A stretch of 64,000 nt of DNA, from positions 1 to 64,000 of the forward strand of contig JAUCBJ010006780.1 in assembly GCA_032718475.1 (NCBI GenBank), given 5' to 3'. The translations under genes and the position numbers were made by a program. The notes under the pieces were generated by a model, which saw nothing but the letters and a program-made list of their open reading frames with translations, was not told the DNA's origin and ran no database searches. Source of the stretch: Nemertoderma westbladi (lineage: Eukaryota > Xenacoelomorpha > Nemertodermatida > Nemertodermatidae). Positions 23,047 to 34,066 of this stretch are shown piece by piece. Each line of letters opens with the position of its first letter. Within the stretch, counting starts at the first letter, position 1.

Positions 23047-25646
23047 GGACAGAACCGACCGACCGAGAGACTGACCTACAGACTGAATGATAAATTTCCC
23101 AACCGACCGACGGACTCACACACAAACTGACCAACCAACCAACAAACTGACCGACAGATTGAATGACAGACTGACCAACCGACTGACAGACAGACTAACC
23201 AACTGACCTACCGACCAATCAACCGACCGACAGACTGAACGACTGACTGACCAACTAACCCACCGACAGACTGACCGACCGACTGACCGACAGACTAACC
23301 AACTGACCTACCGACAGACTCACCTACCTATATACTGTAGAACTTATTACTAAATGAAATAAACTGATTTCGTTATGGATATAATATACTGAAATTGTGC
23401 CCCATTAATTGATTTATATAAACTAAGATTATTTTTATTAGGAATTAAATGATGTTTAAACACAATTCATTTATTGGTTAATTTTATAACTTGCGATAAA
23501 GTATTTAAACTTACAAATTATGTATTTCCTGTGTCTCGTCCGTTTCTGGTACAGTATCCGTAATTCTTCCTTCACCGTTTTCCATTATTTCATAGATGGG
23601 TGGGCCGATTTTATGATTAAGAGTAAAATTTTGCAGAGTAATTAATCACGTCCATTCTGTTGAAATTTGTACGGTACGAGGTTGACATAATTTTGACTCT
23701 TCTCGCTGAAACTCTTCCACGACACGAATAATAACGATGGATTGAAATACATAATTCTTCCACATATTTGCTACTGTAAATGTCGCTTATGTTATAAATA
23801 TCATTCTCCACCACCAATTGTGATAACTGTATGTCCTACAGTAAATTGTGCCCACATATCCCAGAGCACAACAGAACCCTTGCCCTTGGAATTTATTTAC
23901 AAAAGCCCTGCCCTGATAAATGCCCGTTCAGAAATTACACTGTACTTTATTTTATTTTTTTTTATTATAATTTTAGCTTTTGCCAACAATTCCCTCGTCG
24001 ACTGTAAATCCTATAGACGTATTTTATTTGATTTATTAATGTTTGTGTGTAATTAAATTTCATCAATTATAAAGTTGAAACGAGATATAAATTCTCCAAT
24101 TGCTTTCAGCCCCCCCCCCCCCCCCCCCCCGTATAAATAAAGCGCTACTTTATACATAATGATTTCCATTGTATATCATATACGTGTAAAGTAGCGTGGT
24201 TGTTAGATGAGCCTCTGCATTTATACGGGCTTGGCACCGTTTTTTGTGTTCTTCATGAATGTAAAACACAAAAAGCTGCATTACTGTAATTATTATTTCA
24301 TATAATCGTATAATTGTTTCCCCGTTGTAGCAAATACAGTATAACATCTATTGTGGCGATTGTGTCCCCCGTTGTGGCAACTATAGCATCTGTTGTGGCG
24401 ATTGTTTCCTCCATTGTGGCAACTATATCCTCCGTAGTGGCGATTGTTTCTTCCGTTGGGGCAACTATAACATCTGTTGTGGCGATTGTTTCCAGAGGGC
24501 GGCAACTTTAACTACAACACCCAACAATAAATACTTTTTATTCAATAACTAAGTATACAGTAATTTAAATAGGGGGGTCTTTCGATACAAACGATATTTA
24601 CAGAAAAGAAATAACAACTGATTACTTCCAAAACTAATACCTTAACAATGTACCACAAGTGGACATAATGATGTCCATTGTATATCATATACTGTACGTG
24701 TAAAATAGCGTGGTTGATAGATGAGCCTCTGCATTTATACGGGCTTGGCACCGTTTTTTGTGTTCTTCATGAATGTAAAACACAAAAAGCTGCATTACTG
24801 TAATTATTTTTCGTATAATCGTATAATTGTTTCCCCGTTGTGGCAACTATAACATCCTGTTGATATAACTCCGTATTCCACCGTTTGGGTTCGTTTGGGT
24901 GCCGTTTGGGTTTTTAGTCCTACCCGTGATTAGACACTTGAGTTCTGTATATTGTGGTAATTAGACGTTAGTGAAGTTTTGCGGTAATTAGACACTGAAT
25001 ATTAATAACTACCGTACTGTATATTGTGGTAATTAGACACTCTTGCATTCTGTATATTGTGGTAATTAGATGCAGTGTGGTCTTGTGGTAAATAGACACT
25101 ACGTTCTGAATATTGTGGTAATTAGACGCAGTATAGTGTTGTGGTAATTAGACACTTGCATTCTGTATATTGTGGTAATTAGATGCCATTGTAAAATAAT
25201 ATTGTGGTAATTAGATGCAGTGTAGTCTTGTGGTAAATAGATTGTGGTAATTAGACGCAGTATAGTGTTGTGGTAATTAGACGCAGTATAGTCTTGTGGT
25301 TATTAGACGCAGTATAGTCTTGTTGTAATTAGACGCAGTATAGTCTTGTGGTAATTAGACACTTGCGTTCTGTATATTGTGGTAATTAGATGCCATTGTA
25401 AAATAATATTGTGGTAATTAGATGCAGTGTGCAGTGTAGTCTTGTTCGTAAATAGATTGTGGTAATTAGACGCAGTATAGTCTTGTGGTAAATAGACACT
25501 TGAGTTCTGTATATTGTGGTAATTAGATGCCATTGTAAAATAACATTGTGGTAATTAGATGCCTGTATCGAATTGTTGGGGTAGATTGTGGTAGATTGTG
25601 GTAGTTTGTGGTAGGTTGGGGTAGGTTGGGGTAATTAGTAGGACCG
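23046..25646. repeat. MULE right terminal inverted repeat
   Basis: A mirror of the left arm: CCGACCGAC-type microsatellite (23046-23330), a block with GATTTCGTTATGGATATA, an arm-specific ~600-bp insert (23450-24060), poly-C (about 24111-24130), two copies of the GTAGCGTGG...CTGTAATTATT block, the TTGTGGCGATTG repeat, then the TTGTGGTAATTAGAC minisatellite out to 25646. One copy (24690-24696) has gained TACTGTA where its sister (about 24179) has TA. Confidence 0.8.
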
Positions 25647-25655
25647 CAAAAATTG
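25647..25655. repeat. 9-bp target-site duplication, right
   Basis: CAAAAATTG, identical to 19023-19031. The pair defines the ends of the MULE. Confidence 0.85.
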
Positions 25656-25780
25656 TAAAGATTTTCGATAAACATTTTCTCAATCAATATTTTTATTATA
25701 CATAACATGTAACAGCATAATCCAGTAATCTGAGTAGACAGACCTATGGTATCTATCTATCTATATATATAAATATCATG

Positions 25781-25820
<40 letters not shown>

Positions 25821-26329
25821 CAAGCTATACGTTTCTACACACAAGCACCAATCGGAGCTCGCGATACATCGAACAAAAGCTCTCGTCACGAGCACGTGCA
25901 CTGTCGCTATCTCGAGTCTTATTTTACGCGTTTGTTTGCGTGAATGCAGATTTCGTGAATTTGGTACCGGTAGCGCAGTAGGCCTAGCAGTTCATTCTGT
26001 CACTCTACACGTTGGGTCTCGACTATTATTCTACTTTATGATGCGCATCTACATGATGCAGACTGCCCCGAGCACATGGACGTGAAACGTCATTATATCG
26101 AGGCTAATTTTATGCATCATTTATGCGTGAATGCGTATTTGTGGTCAAATTGGGCTATTATTCCATAGGCCTAACCATTTTTCGGCCAAATTACAGGTCA
26201 ACCAGCAGGAAACTCTATAACAGTGGTTGTACCATCAGACTCAATCTGTTCTAAATGATACTTTGCAGATATGTTCCCGACCATAGACTGCGTGATTGGG
26301 AGGACACTGATCAATCTGCAGTTCTCCAG

Positions 26330-27530
26330 TCTGCCGCTAGGGGGCGAAATGTCAGAAACTGAAAACCTTCTCCAATTTCGTTATTATTAACGCCTTTTAG
26401 TTGATACGTGGCAGAGGTCTACTACACCATAGGCTGTGTGTTTTCGGAGGATGCTGACCAATCTGCAATTCCCCAGTCTGCTGCTAGGGGGAGAAATATC
26501 TGATAGTGAAAACCGTACCCATTTCGTTGTTTATAATGCTTTTTTGCTGATACTTGGCAGAGGTCTGCTACACCATAGACTGCGTGTGTGTGGAGAACTC
26601 TGAGCAATCTGCAATTCCTCTGTCTGCCGCTAGGAGGCGCAATGTCTGAAAGTGAAAACCTTCACCCATTTCGTTGTTTATAATGCTTTTTTGCTGATAC
26701 TTGGCAGAGGTCTACCACGCAAAGACTGCGTGTTTGGGGAGGAGCTAGAACCAGTCTGCATTTCTCCAGTCTGCCGCTAGGGGGCCAAATGTCTGAAAGT
26801 GAAAACCTTCACCCATTTCGTTGTTTATAATGCTTTTTTGCTGATACTTGGCAGAGGTCTACTACACAAAGACTGCGTGTTTGGGGTGGAGCTAGAACCA
26901 GTCTGCATTTCTCCAGTCTACCGCTAGGGGGCCCAATGTCTGAAAGTGAAAACCTTATCCCATTTCGTTATTAATATGCTTTTAGGCTGACACTTGGCAG
27001 ATGTGTATTACACCATAGGGTGTGTCTGGGGAGGACGCCGAACAAACTGCAGTTCTCCATTCGGCCGCTAGGGGGCGAAGTGTCTGAAAGTGAATACCCT
27101 CTCCCATTTCGATGTTTATAATGCTTTTAGGCTGATGCTTGGCAGAGGTCTACTACACCATAGGCTGCGTCTTTGTGGAGAACTTGACCAATCTGCAATT
27201 CCTCAGTCTGCCGCTAGAGGGTGAAATGTCTGAAATGAAAACCTTCTCCCATTTCGTTGTTTCTAATGCTTTTTTTTATACTTGGGAAAGGTATACTACA
27301 CCATAGGCTGTGTGTTTGGGGCGGATGCTAACCAGTCTGCAGTTCTCCAGTATACTGCTAGAGGGTGCGAAATGTCTGAAAAGTGAAAACATTCTCACAT
27401 TTATTTATTAAAAATGCTTTTAGGCTGATACTTGGCAGAGGTCTCTGTACTACATCATAAGCTGCGTCTTTGGGAAGGACGTTGACCAGTCTGCAGTTCT
27501 CCAGTCCGCCACTAGGGACGAATTGTCTGA
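26330..27530. repeat. Unit A monomers with CTCF-like core
   Basis: About nine monomers of ~147 bp, each with GATACTTGGCAGAGGTCTAC, an ACCATAG...TGCGTGTTTGG block and a CCGCTAGGGGGCG-like core (near 26335, 26480, 26626, 26772, 26921, 27065, 27212, 27354, 27509). Similar monomers occur in the truncated A at 30688-31325. Divergence between monomers is about 10-20% by eye, with the 13-bp core among the best-kept parts. Confidence 0.8.
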
Positions 27531-27900
27531 AAGTGAAATCCTTCTCCCATTTAAATTCTTTAGAGTTTATTCTTGGCAGCGATCTAAAAGTACTGTACAG
27601 TACCTACTAAACTAAATAAACTATAGGTTGTGTTTACGAGGATGATAACCACCTGCAGTTCTACAGTTTAACCTTCTTCCATATTTTTACTATTTATAAT
27701 CCTTTGGAAATGATACTTGGCAGGTATTTATCTACTTTATACAACCTACTGTAAGCCTTATGTTGTACGTAGTATAGTAGATATTTGAAAAGTAAATCAG
27801 CTTCAGTCCTTTTGTTTGAGAGAACACTCAATCATGTGACGTTTTGTTAAGTTAAGTTAATTAATTAATCTAATGTTTGGAATGGTGAATAGGCTTGTGA

Positions 27901-27940
27901 ACTAGAAAGCCGTGGCCCGAAGGGCCACGGGCTTTCTAGT
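27901..27940. terminator. Unit A subterminal hairpin + CTAG
   Basis: A nearly perfect palindrome, ACTAGAAAGCCGTGGCCC facing GGGCCACGGGCTTTCTAGT across a GAA loop. It ends exactly at the junction with unit B. In Helitrons this hairpin acts as the rolling-circle termination signal (established for the superfamily, inferred here). Confidence 0.75.
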
Positions 27941-28739
27941 CTAATATATATAAATATCGATTGTCTGTCTGTGTGTTTGTCATCGGCTATACAATCGAAC
28001 CCATCTCGATGAAATCTCGCTTGCTATAGCTCGTTAGAAAGGTCTCGCCCTAACTCGTTGCAACGTAATACTCAGAGCCGTCTGAAGTTCGCCCGTCTGC
28101 CGCTAGAGGGCGATTTTCGTGATTTTCGGGCGAAATTTATCGAATTATTTCGGTTCTTCTATCGGTAATTAATTATTTAGAGGGCTAACATTTATCCCAC
28201 CTGGTATAAAATTAACATGGGTAGATTCGCCGTGTCCCATTCTCACAAAGTTTTTATTTTATTCGAGTGTTTAATATAAATATGTATGATTATTTATTGA
28301 TTAAAAACCAAATAGTGTATAAATATGTCATATTCGCCAAGCACGATCGAATTGGCCTATTGGTATTGAATAGGGAAGGATTGTTTTCTGTATCATAGCA
28401 ACGTTAAGGTAATTATTGAACTCGCAGCTAGCTGGCTGGGCACAGATAAGGAGCAAGCAGGCTGGAGTGTTGATTGGGGTGGGTTTGGGTTGTCTATTGC
28501 GAATTGCTCAGAGTAATTCTGCTTTCTCAATCATTGGCTGCATGGAAGGAGAGGTTTATAACATTTTTGTTTTACTGTTATGAATATTAAAAGTAAAATA
28601 ATTATTTCTGTAGGCCTATACTTACTGTATTATTATTTTATCTAATATTATACATCTAATCTCGATGAAATCTCGCTTACTATAGCTCGTTAGATAGGTC
28701 TCGCCCTAACTCGTTGCAACGTAATACTCAGAGCCGTCT

Positions 28740-29960
28740 GAAGTTCCCCTGTCTGCCGCTAGAGGGCGAATTGTCCGATAGTGAAAACCTGATCTCATTG
28801 GGTTGTTTTTAATGCTTTTGAGCTGAAACTTGGTAGCTATATACTGCAGCATAGGCTGTATATTTCCGGAGTCACTGAGTTGTCCACAGTTCCCCAGTCT
28901 ACCGTTAGAGGGCTAAATGTCTGAGAGTTAACATCTTCTCCAACTTTATTATTTACAATCCGTTTTGACTGAAACTTGGTAGGCATCTACTACAGCATAG
29001 GCTGAATCTTTACTGAGTCACAGAGTCGTTTACAATTTCCCAGTCTACCGCTAGAGGGCGAAATGTCTGCAAGTTAACATCTTCTCCAACTTTGTTATTT
29101 ATAATCCATTTAGACTGAACTTGGTAGGCATCTACTACAGCATAGGCTATATCTTTACTGAGTCGCGCAGAGTTGTCTACAGTACCCGCGTCTGCCGCTA
29201 GAGGGCGAAATGTATGAAAGTTAACATCTTCTCCAACTTTGTTATTTACAAACCTTTTAGACTGAAACTTGGTAGGCATCTACTATAGCATAGGCTATAT
29301 CTTTGCTGAGTAGTAGAGTCGTCTACAGTTCCACAGTCAGCCGCAAGAGGGCGAATTGTCTGATAGTGAAAACCTCATCCCATTTGGTTCTTTTTAATCC
29401 TTTTGAGCTGAAACTTGGCAGGTATCTACTACATCCTAGGCTCTATCTTTACGGAGTTGCAGAGTCCTATACACTTCCCCAGTCTACCGCTAGAGGGTGA
29501 AATGTCTGAAAGTTACCATCTTCTCCAACTTTGTTATTTACCAACGGTTTAGACTGAAACTTGGTAGGCATCTACTACAGCATAGGCTCTACCTTTACGG
29601 AGTCGCAGAGTTGTATACAGTTCCCCTATCTGCCGCTAGAGGGCGAATTGTCTGATAGTGAACACCTCATCCCAATTGGTTCTCTTTAATCCCTTTGAGC
29701 TGAAACTTGGCAGGAATCTACTACAGCATATTCTGTATCTTTACGGAGTCCCAGAGTCGTCTACAGTTCTTCAGTCTACCGCTAGAAGTCTGAATGTGAA
29801 CATCTACACCAATTTTGTTATTTACAATCTGTTTAAGCTGAAACTTGAAAGGCAGGCATTTTACTTCACCATAAACCCCATCTTTACCAAACTGCAGCGC
29901 CGTCTGCATTTCACCAGTCCGCAGGTAGAGTAGAGGGTGGATCTGAAAGTGATCATTTTC
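28740..29960. repeat. Unit B monomers with CTCF-like core
   Basis: About eight to nine monomers of ~145 bp with CTGAAACTTGGTAGGCATCT, CTACAGCATAGGCT and a CCGCTAGAGGGCG core (near 28756, 28901, 29046, 29194, 29340, 29487, 29633, 29777). The same set recurs in the B units of array 2 (56570-57610 and 60320-61510). Confidence 0.8.
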
Positions 29961-30104
29961 TGGAAATTTTGTTATTTACAATCTGACTAAAGTTGAAACT
30001 TGACAGTTATCTCTTATGGGGGTGGTGTTTTATTTAATGATGGTGTCTGTTCCGTATGCAGTTCTCCAATCTCCCACACATATTCATATATCATCTGCAC
30101 GTGC

Positions 30105-30144
30105 ACTAGAAAGCTGTGGCCCGAAGGGCCACAGGCTTTCTAGT
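30105..30144. terminator. Unit B subterminal hairpin + CTAG
   Basis: The same hairpin as in unit A but with GCTGTGG/CCACAGG in place of GCCGTGG/CCACGGG, a compensatory base-pair change. The A-type unit at 30144 starts immediately after CTAG. Confidence 0.75.
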
Positions 30145-31375
30145 CTATATATATAAATATCATGTGTTTGTCTGTCTGTCTGTCTGTCCAAGCTATACGT
30201 TTCTACACACAAGCACCAATCGGAGCTCGCGATACATCGAACGAAAGCTCTCGTCACGAGCACGTGCACTGTCGCTATCTCGAGTCTTACTTTACGCGTT
30301 TGTTTGCGTGAATGCAGATTTCGTGAATTTGGTACCGGTAGCGCAGTAGGCCTAGCAGTTCATTCTGTCACTCTACACGTTGGGTCCGACTATTATGTTA
30401 CTTTTTGATGCGCATCTACGTGATGCAGACTGCCCCGAGCATATGGACGCGAAACGTCGTTATATCGAGGCTAATTTTATGTACAGTATCATTTATGCGT
30501 GAATGCGTATTATTGTGGTCAAATTGGGCTATTCCATAACCATTTTCGGCCAAATTACTGATCAACTTCTATAACAGCGGTTACACCATCAGTCTCAATC
30601 ATGTTGTAAATGATACTTTGCAGGATATGTTCCTGACCATAGACTGTGTGTTTGGGAGGATACTGATCAATCTGCAGATCTCCTGTCTGCCGCTAGGGGG
30701 CGAAATGTCCGAAACTGAAAACCTTTACCCATTTCGTTATTATTAAGGCCATTTAATTGATACGTGGCAGAGGTATACTACATCATAGGCTGTGTGTTTG
30801 CGGAGGATGCTGACCAATCTGCAATTCCCCAGTCCGCCGCTAGGGGGAGAGATATCCGAAAGTGAAAACCTTATCCCATGTCGTTGTTTCTAATGCTTTT
30901 TTGCTGATACTTGGCAGAGATCTACTTCACCATAGACTGCGTGTTTGTGGAGAACTCTGGCCAATCTGCAATTCCTCTGTCTGCCGCTAGGGGGCGCAAT
31001 GTCTGAAAGTGAAAACCTTCACCCATTTCGTTGTTTGCAATGCTTTTAGGCTGACACATGGCAGATGTGTATTACACCATATGGTGTGTGTCTGCGGGGA
31101 AGACGTCGAACAGCCTGCAATTCTCTATTCGGCCGCTAGGGGGCGAAATGTCTGAAAGCGAAAAACTACTCCCATTTCGATGTTTATAATGCTTTTAGGC
31201 TGATACTTGGCAGAGATCTACTACACCATAGACTGTGTGTTTGTGGAGAACTCTGACAAATCTGCGATTCTTCAGTCCGCCGCTAGAGGGCGAAATGTCT
31301 GAAAGTGAAAACCTTCTCCCATTTCTCCCGTAATTTGTATCTTCCATTCCAGTCATTTAGCGGTAGGGCCAGACT

Positions 31376-32281
31376 TACTGCCTCTTTAACAACTACGCGT
31401 AGGTGTTTTAAAAATACGCGTAGGTATTTTGGAACTACGCATTGCACTTCGCGTAGTTGCTACGCATAGCACTTCGTGTAGGTGCTACGCAGAGCTGCGC
31501 GTAGCAGTCCTGATAACAAAGATTTTTCAGTTCAGGTCCGCGGTAGCCGGTAGGGCTTGAGTTGTTAGGCAAGTATCGCTATATGGCAGGTATCTGATTA
31601 TTATCAGACAAACGGAAGAGCGAAATCGGAAGCTTATCTATCTACTGTAGATACATTCTATGGTAATAAATAATATTCGGTTCTTTCACATACAAACACC
31701 GGAATGAAAAAAATTGCATAATTTAAATATTCTACAGTAATATAAGCTGTCAGTCTACCGCTGAAGTGGTTAGTGGTTAAGCGAAAGCTGATAATACTGT
31801 ATATAATGCAATTGTTTCGTAAAATCAACAAGTACAACCAATCATGGTAGACAATTAGTCCCCCCCCCCCCCCTTGTCTACGTTAGCACATTAAATATAT
31901 CCTTGTCCTCTCGTGGACAAAGGAAATAAATGGCAATGGAGAATCGATAAATACCGCATCGTCCTAATTCCTTGTAAACTGTTTTTGAACTCTAAACATT
32001 ATAACAAAATATTGCGCGCGCTACAAATGAAGTGAAGAATATGTAGTACCACCACTACATGAGTATAGAGACATTTGTTGACAGCATTTGAAGGGTGTAT
32101 ACACTGTACATGTGGTCTCCAATTGAACATACAATATTGTCTTATTTTAGTATTGTATTGCTTAGAATGTAGGCCTACTAATTACAAACGTCTTATAGGC
32201 ATGGTTATGCGTAGCACCTACGCGTAGTTGTAGTTATGTGTAGCAACTACGCGTAGTTATTGTTAAAAATCTGACTGGCAC
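31376..32281. mobile_element. TIR element rich in CTACGCGTAG palindromes
   Basis: The left end GCCAGACTTACTGCC...TTTAACAACTACGCGTAG is mirrored by the right end CTACGCGTAGTTATTG...GACTGGC. The palindrome CTACGCGTAG and variants recur several times at both ends (31390-31505 and 32205-32260), giving a CpG-dense pattern. There is no coding region, so it is non-autonomous. A poly-C run lies at about 31860-31873. Confidence 0.65.
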
Positions 32282-32284
32282 TTG

Positions 32285-32600
32285 CAAGTGGTACAGTGCT
32301 GCAGTGGTACTCTACTGCAGTACAGCCAGACAGCAGTACTGCAGTCTGTATTACAGTATTAGGCAGTTCAGTCCGGCAGTACAGCTGACAGCAGTAGGTA
32401 CTGCAGTACTGGTCAGCCGGTCACCGGTAGGCTGGTACCTACTGTGGTAGGACTGGTTGTTCTACACTACAATGAACTGAGGTCAGGAAGAGGTACCGAT
32501 ACCAGTACGGCATACACTGATACAGCAGTACCGACGTACGGTCCAGTGCAGCAGTGGTCAGACGCCCCGCAGCGCCACAGGCTGACAGGCCTCAAATAGT
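32285..32600. other. Tract dense in CAGTA/TACTG pentamers
   Basis: An irregular, non-tandem stretch in which TACAG, CAGTA, TACTG and CTGCAGTA follow one another almost without break (densest 32285-32420). It is not a simple microsatellite. It may be an accumulation of the TA-flanked micro-insertions described in the findings. A similar but less dense patch lies at 34550-34750. Confidence 0.45.
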
Positions 32601-33519
32601 CTGACACTCGGCCTAATTAAATTCAGTAGGCCCTACTCAGTCGGTGAGAAGTCAAAAATTGGACTTGAGTCCAAAATTGGACTTCGACTCCAGTTCAAGT
32701 CCAAAATTGGACTTCTGTGAGTCCAATATTGGACTTCAAATCAGCCAATTGTTCCAGGGCCTTGGGTAATAGGATCGGGCGGGATTTTTTTTCTTTAATC
32801 GAAAATATATCAAAAAATAAGAGTTTTGAACAGGGGGACCTGAAATTCACCAGGGGGAACTTTTTTTATAAGGCTTTGAATTTTTACAAAAGTCCAATAT
32901 TGGACTTTAAGTCCAATTTTGGACGTGACATTGAGAATCGAACTTAAAGGTACATGAAGCATGACAGATGAGAGACAGCCAGACAGCTGTTAAGTTATGG
33001 AAAGTTACCTTTGCAGCTCTGTATGTATCTTCAGTGTACTGACTGTACTGTACTTAGAATATAATGGTACATTCTAGCATTCTAGGTACTTTGTACTTCA
33101 GTTACTTTTAGAATATTGTTTAGTTCACAATTTACATTCATGTTATGTCTAACCTTACAGCCTTATGTACCCAGGACTTTATAGTGTCTTTAGGACTAGA
33201 TTAGATTATGCTCCAACAAATATTTAATTACAAATTATATTTCGTGGATACTGATAGCAATGCCAGGTTAGCCAACTGCAGCTGCTGCTAAGGCTAACTA
33301 CAGTACAAGCTACGATTTCGTATAAGGCTATGGAAGCCCTATCAGAAAGAAATACTACAAGTTGATGCTACCACCATCACTTCTAATTTTTCCATACAAC
33401 AGGAGGGGTATTATAAAACAGCTGGATAACAGGATAATGAAATGGGATTAGTAACTGATTAACGCGTTGGGGTCTCCACATAATAAGTACAGAAGTAACA
33501 AGTAACACACGTCATAATC

Positions 33520-33605
33520 ATAAACCAATTGAGGGAAAGGAATAGGTTACAGAGGCAGGCTTTTCTAACTAAAACAATAAACGGCCACTTTTGACTTAAC
33601 CAATT
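33520..33605. repeat. Dispersed ~78-bp repeat copy
   Basis: Contains AGGCAGGCTTTTCTAAC and AAAACAATAAACGGCCACTT, closely matching the copies at 37860-38020 and 61805-61905. It lies inside the TIR element at 32638-34546. Confidence 0.65.
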
Positions 33606-33799
33606 GAAGGAGCCCTATAACCTCACCACATACTACTACTACAATCGGCATGATTCATTGCAGCTGCATTATATATATAGCAGTATAGGCCTATGTATTA
33701 AGAATGCTGTGGCGGCTTGTTCTGTTGTTGACAAAAGTGCGCCTCCACAACTCCCTTACACTCTTACAGCCTTACAGCTGACAGCCTTATCACACATGA

Positions 33800-34066
33800 C
33801 ATTTGCTAGATCATCCGCATCTTCAAGGCCGTGTCCTTTAAGACAGATGTGTCTCAAGAATGGGCTGTCCACCATGCTTATTCACTCCATGAGGTGCACT
33901 GGCTGGTCCTCACGGCTTAAAGCGATGTCCTGCAAAGTGGAGGCGGCTTTGTTCTAGTGTCAAGCTTGGGGGAACCAATGACTGAATGAGACAGACACCT
34001 CCAACTCCAAAGTTATATAGTGTCTGGTTGGAGATGCAGAGATGTGTGCATTGTACTTGACACAGT
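33800..34066 (-). pseudogene. LINE reverse transcriptase remnant (paralogue of 13294-13560)
   Basis: The reverse complement of this stretch matches the RT fragment at 13294-13560 across the TRMLRRVHCVKYN-like region, the CQ-rich tail and the ILKDTGLED-equivalent region. It has several substitutions and frame breaks. It shows that the same LINE family left at least two truncated copies here. Confidence 0.7.

Larger units (their letters stand above)
19032..25646 (-). mobile_element. Mutator-like element (MULE) with giant TIRs
   Basis: A 6.6-kb element flanked by an exact 9-bp duplication CAAAAATTG (19023-19031 and 25647-25655), the size expected for Mutator-like transposition. The ends read GGTCCTACTAATTACCCC in inverted orientation. 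Each TIR extends about 2.6 kb and is built from minisatellites. The interior carries a DDE transposase on the minus strand, broken by one frameshift. The right arm has an extra ~600 bp (about 23450-24060) relative to the left, and the left arm has an insertion near 20585-20735. The exact target duplication and near-identical arms suggest fairly recent insertion. Confidence 0.85.
25752..31325 (+). mobile_element. Helitron-like array 1: units A-B-A(truncated)
   Basis: Three units abut head to tail with no spacer. Each starts TCTA(TC)TATATATATAAAT followed by TCTG microsatellite, then a unit-specific 5' region, then 145-150-bp tandem monomers, and ends in a hairpin plus CTAG. A: 25752-27939. B: 27940-30143. 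A again: 30144-31325, cut off inside a monomer. TC-start, CTAG-end and subterminal hairpin are hallmarks of Helitrons, and internal tandem repeats plus a tetranucleotide microsatellite recall HINE/Helentron and bivalve pearl-type elements. No protein is encoded; all ORFs are incidental. Confidence 0.75.

Noticed and set aside
19032-25646. Polinton or viral integration
   Set aside because: No polymerase, integrase or capsid-like ORFs; the only gene is a DDE transposase and the 9-bp target duplication fits a MULE.
29010-29933. Small proteins in the Helitron-like units (also 56679-57709 and 60277-61613)
   Set aside because: They are frames across ~145-bp monomers that recur because the DNA repeats; frames shift between monomers and no domain is present.
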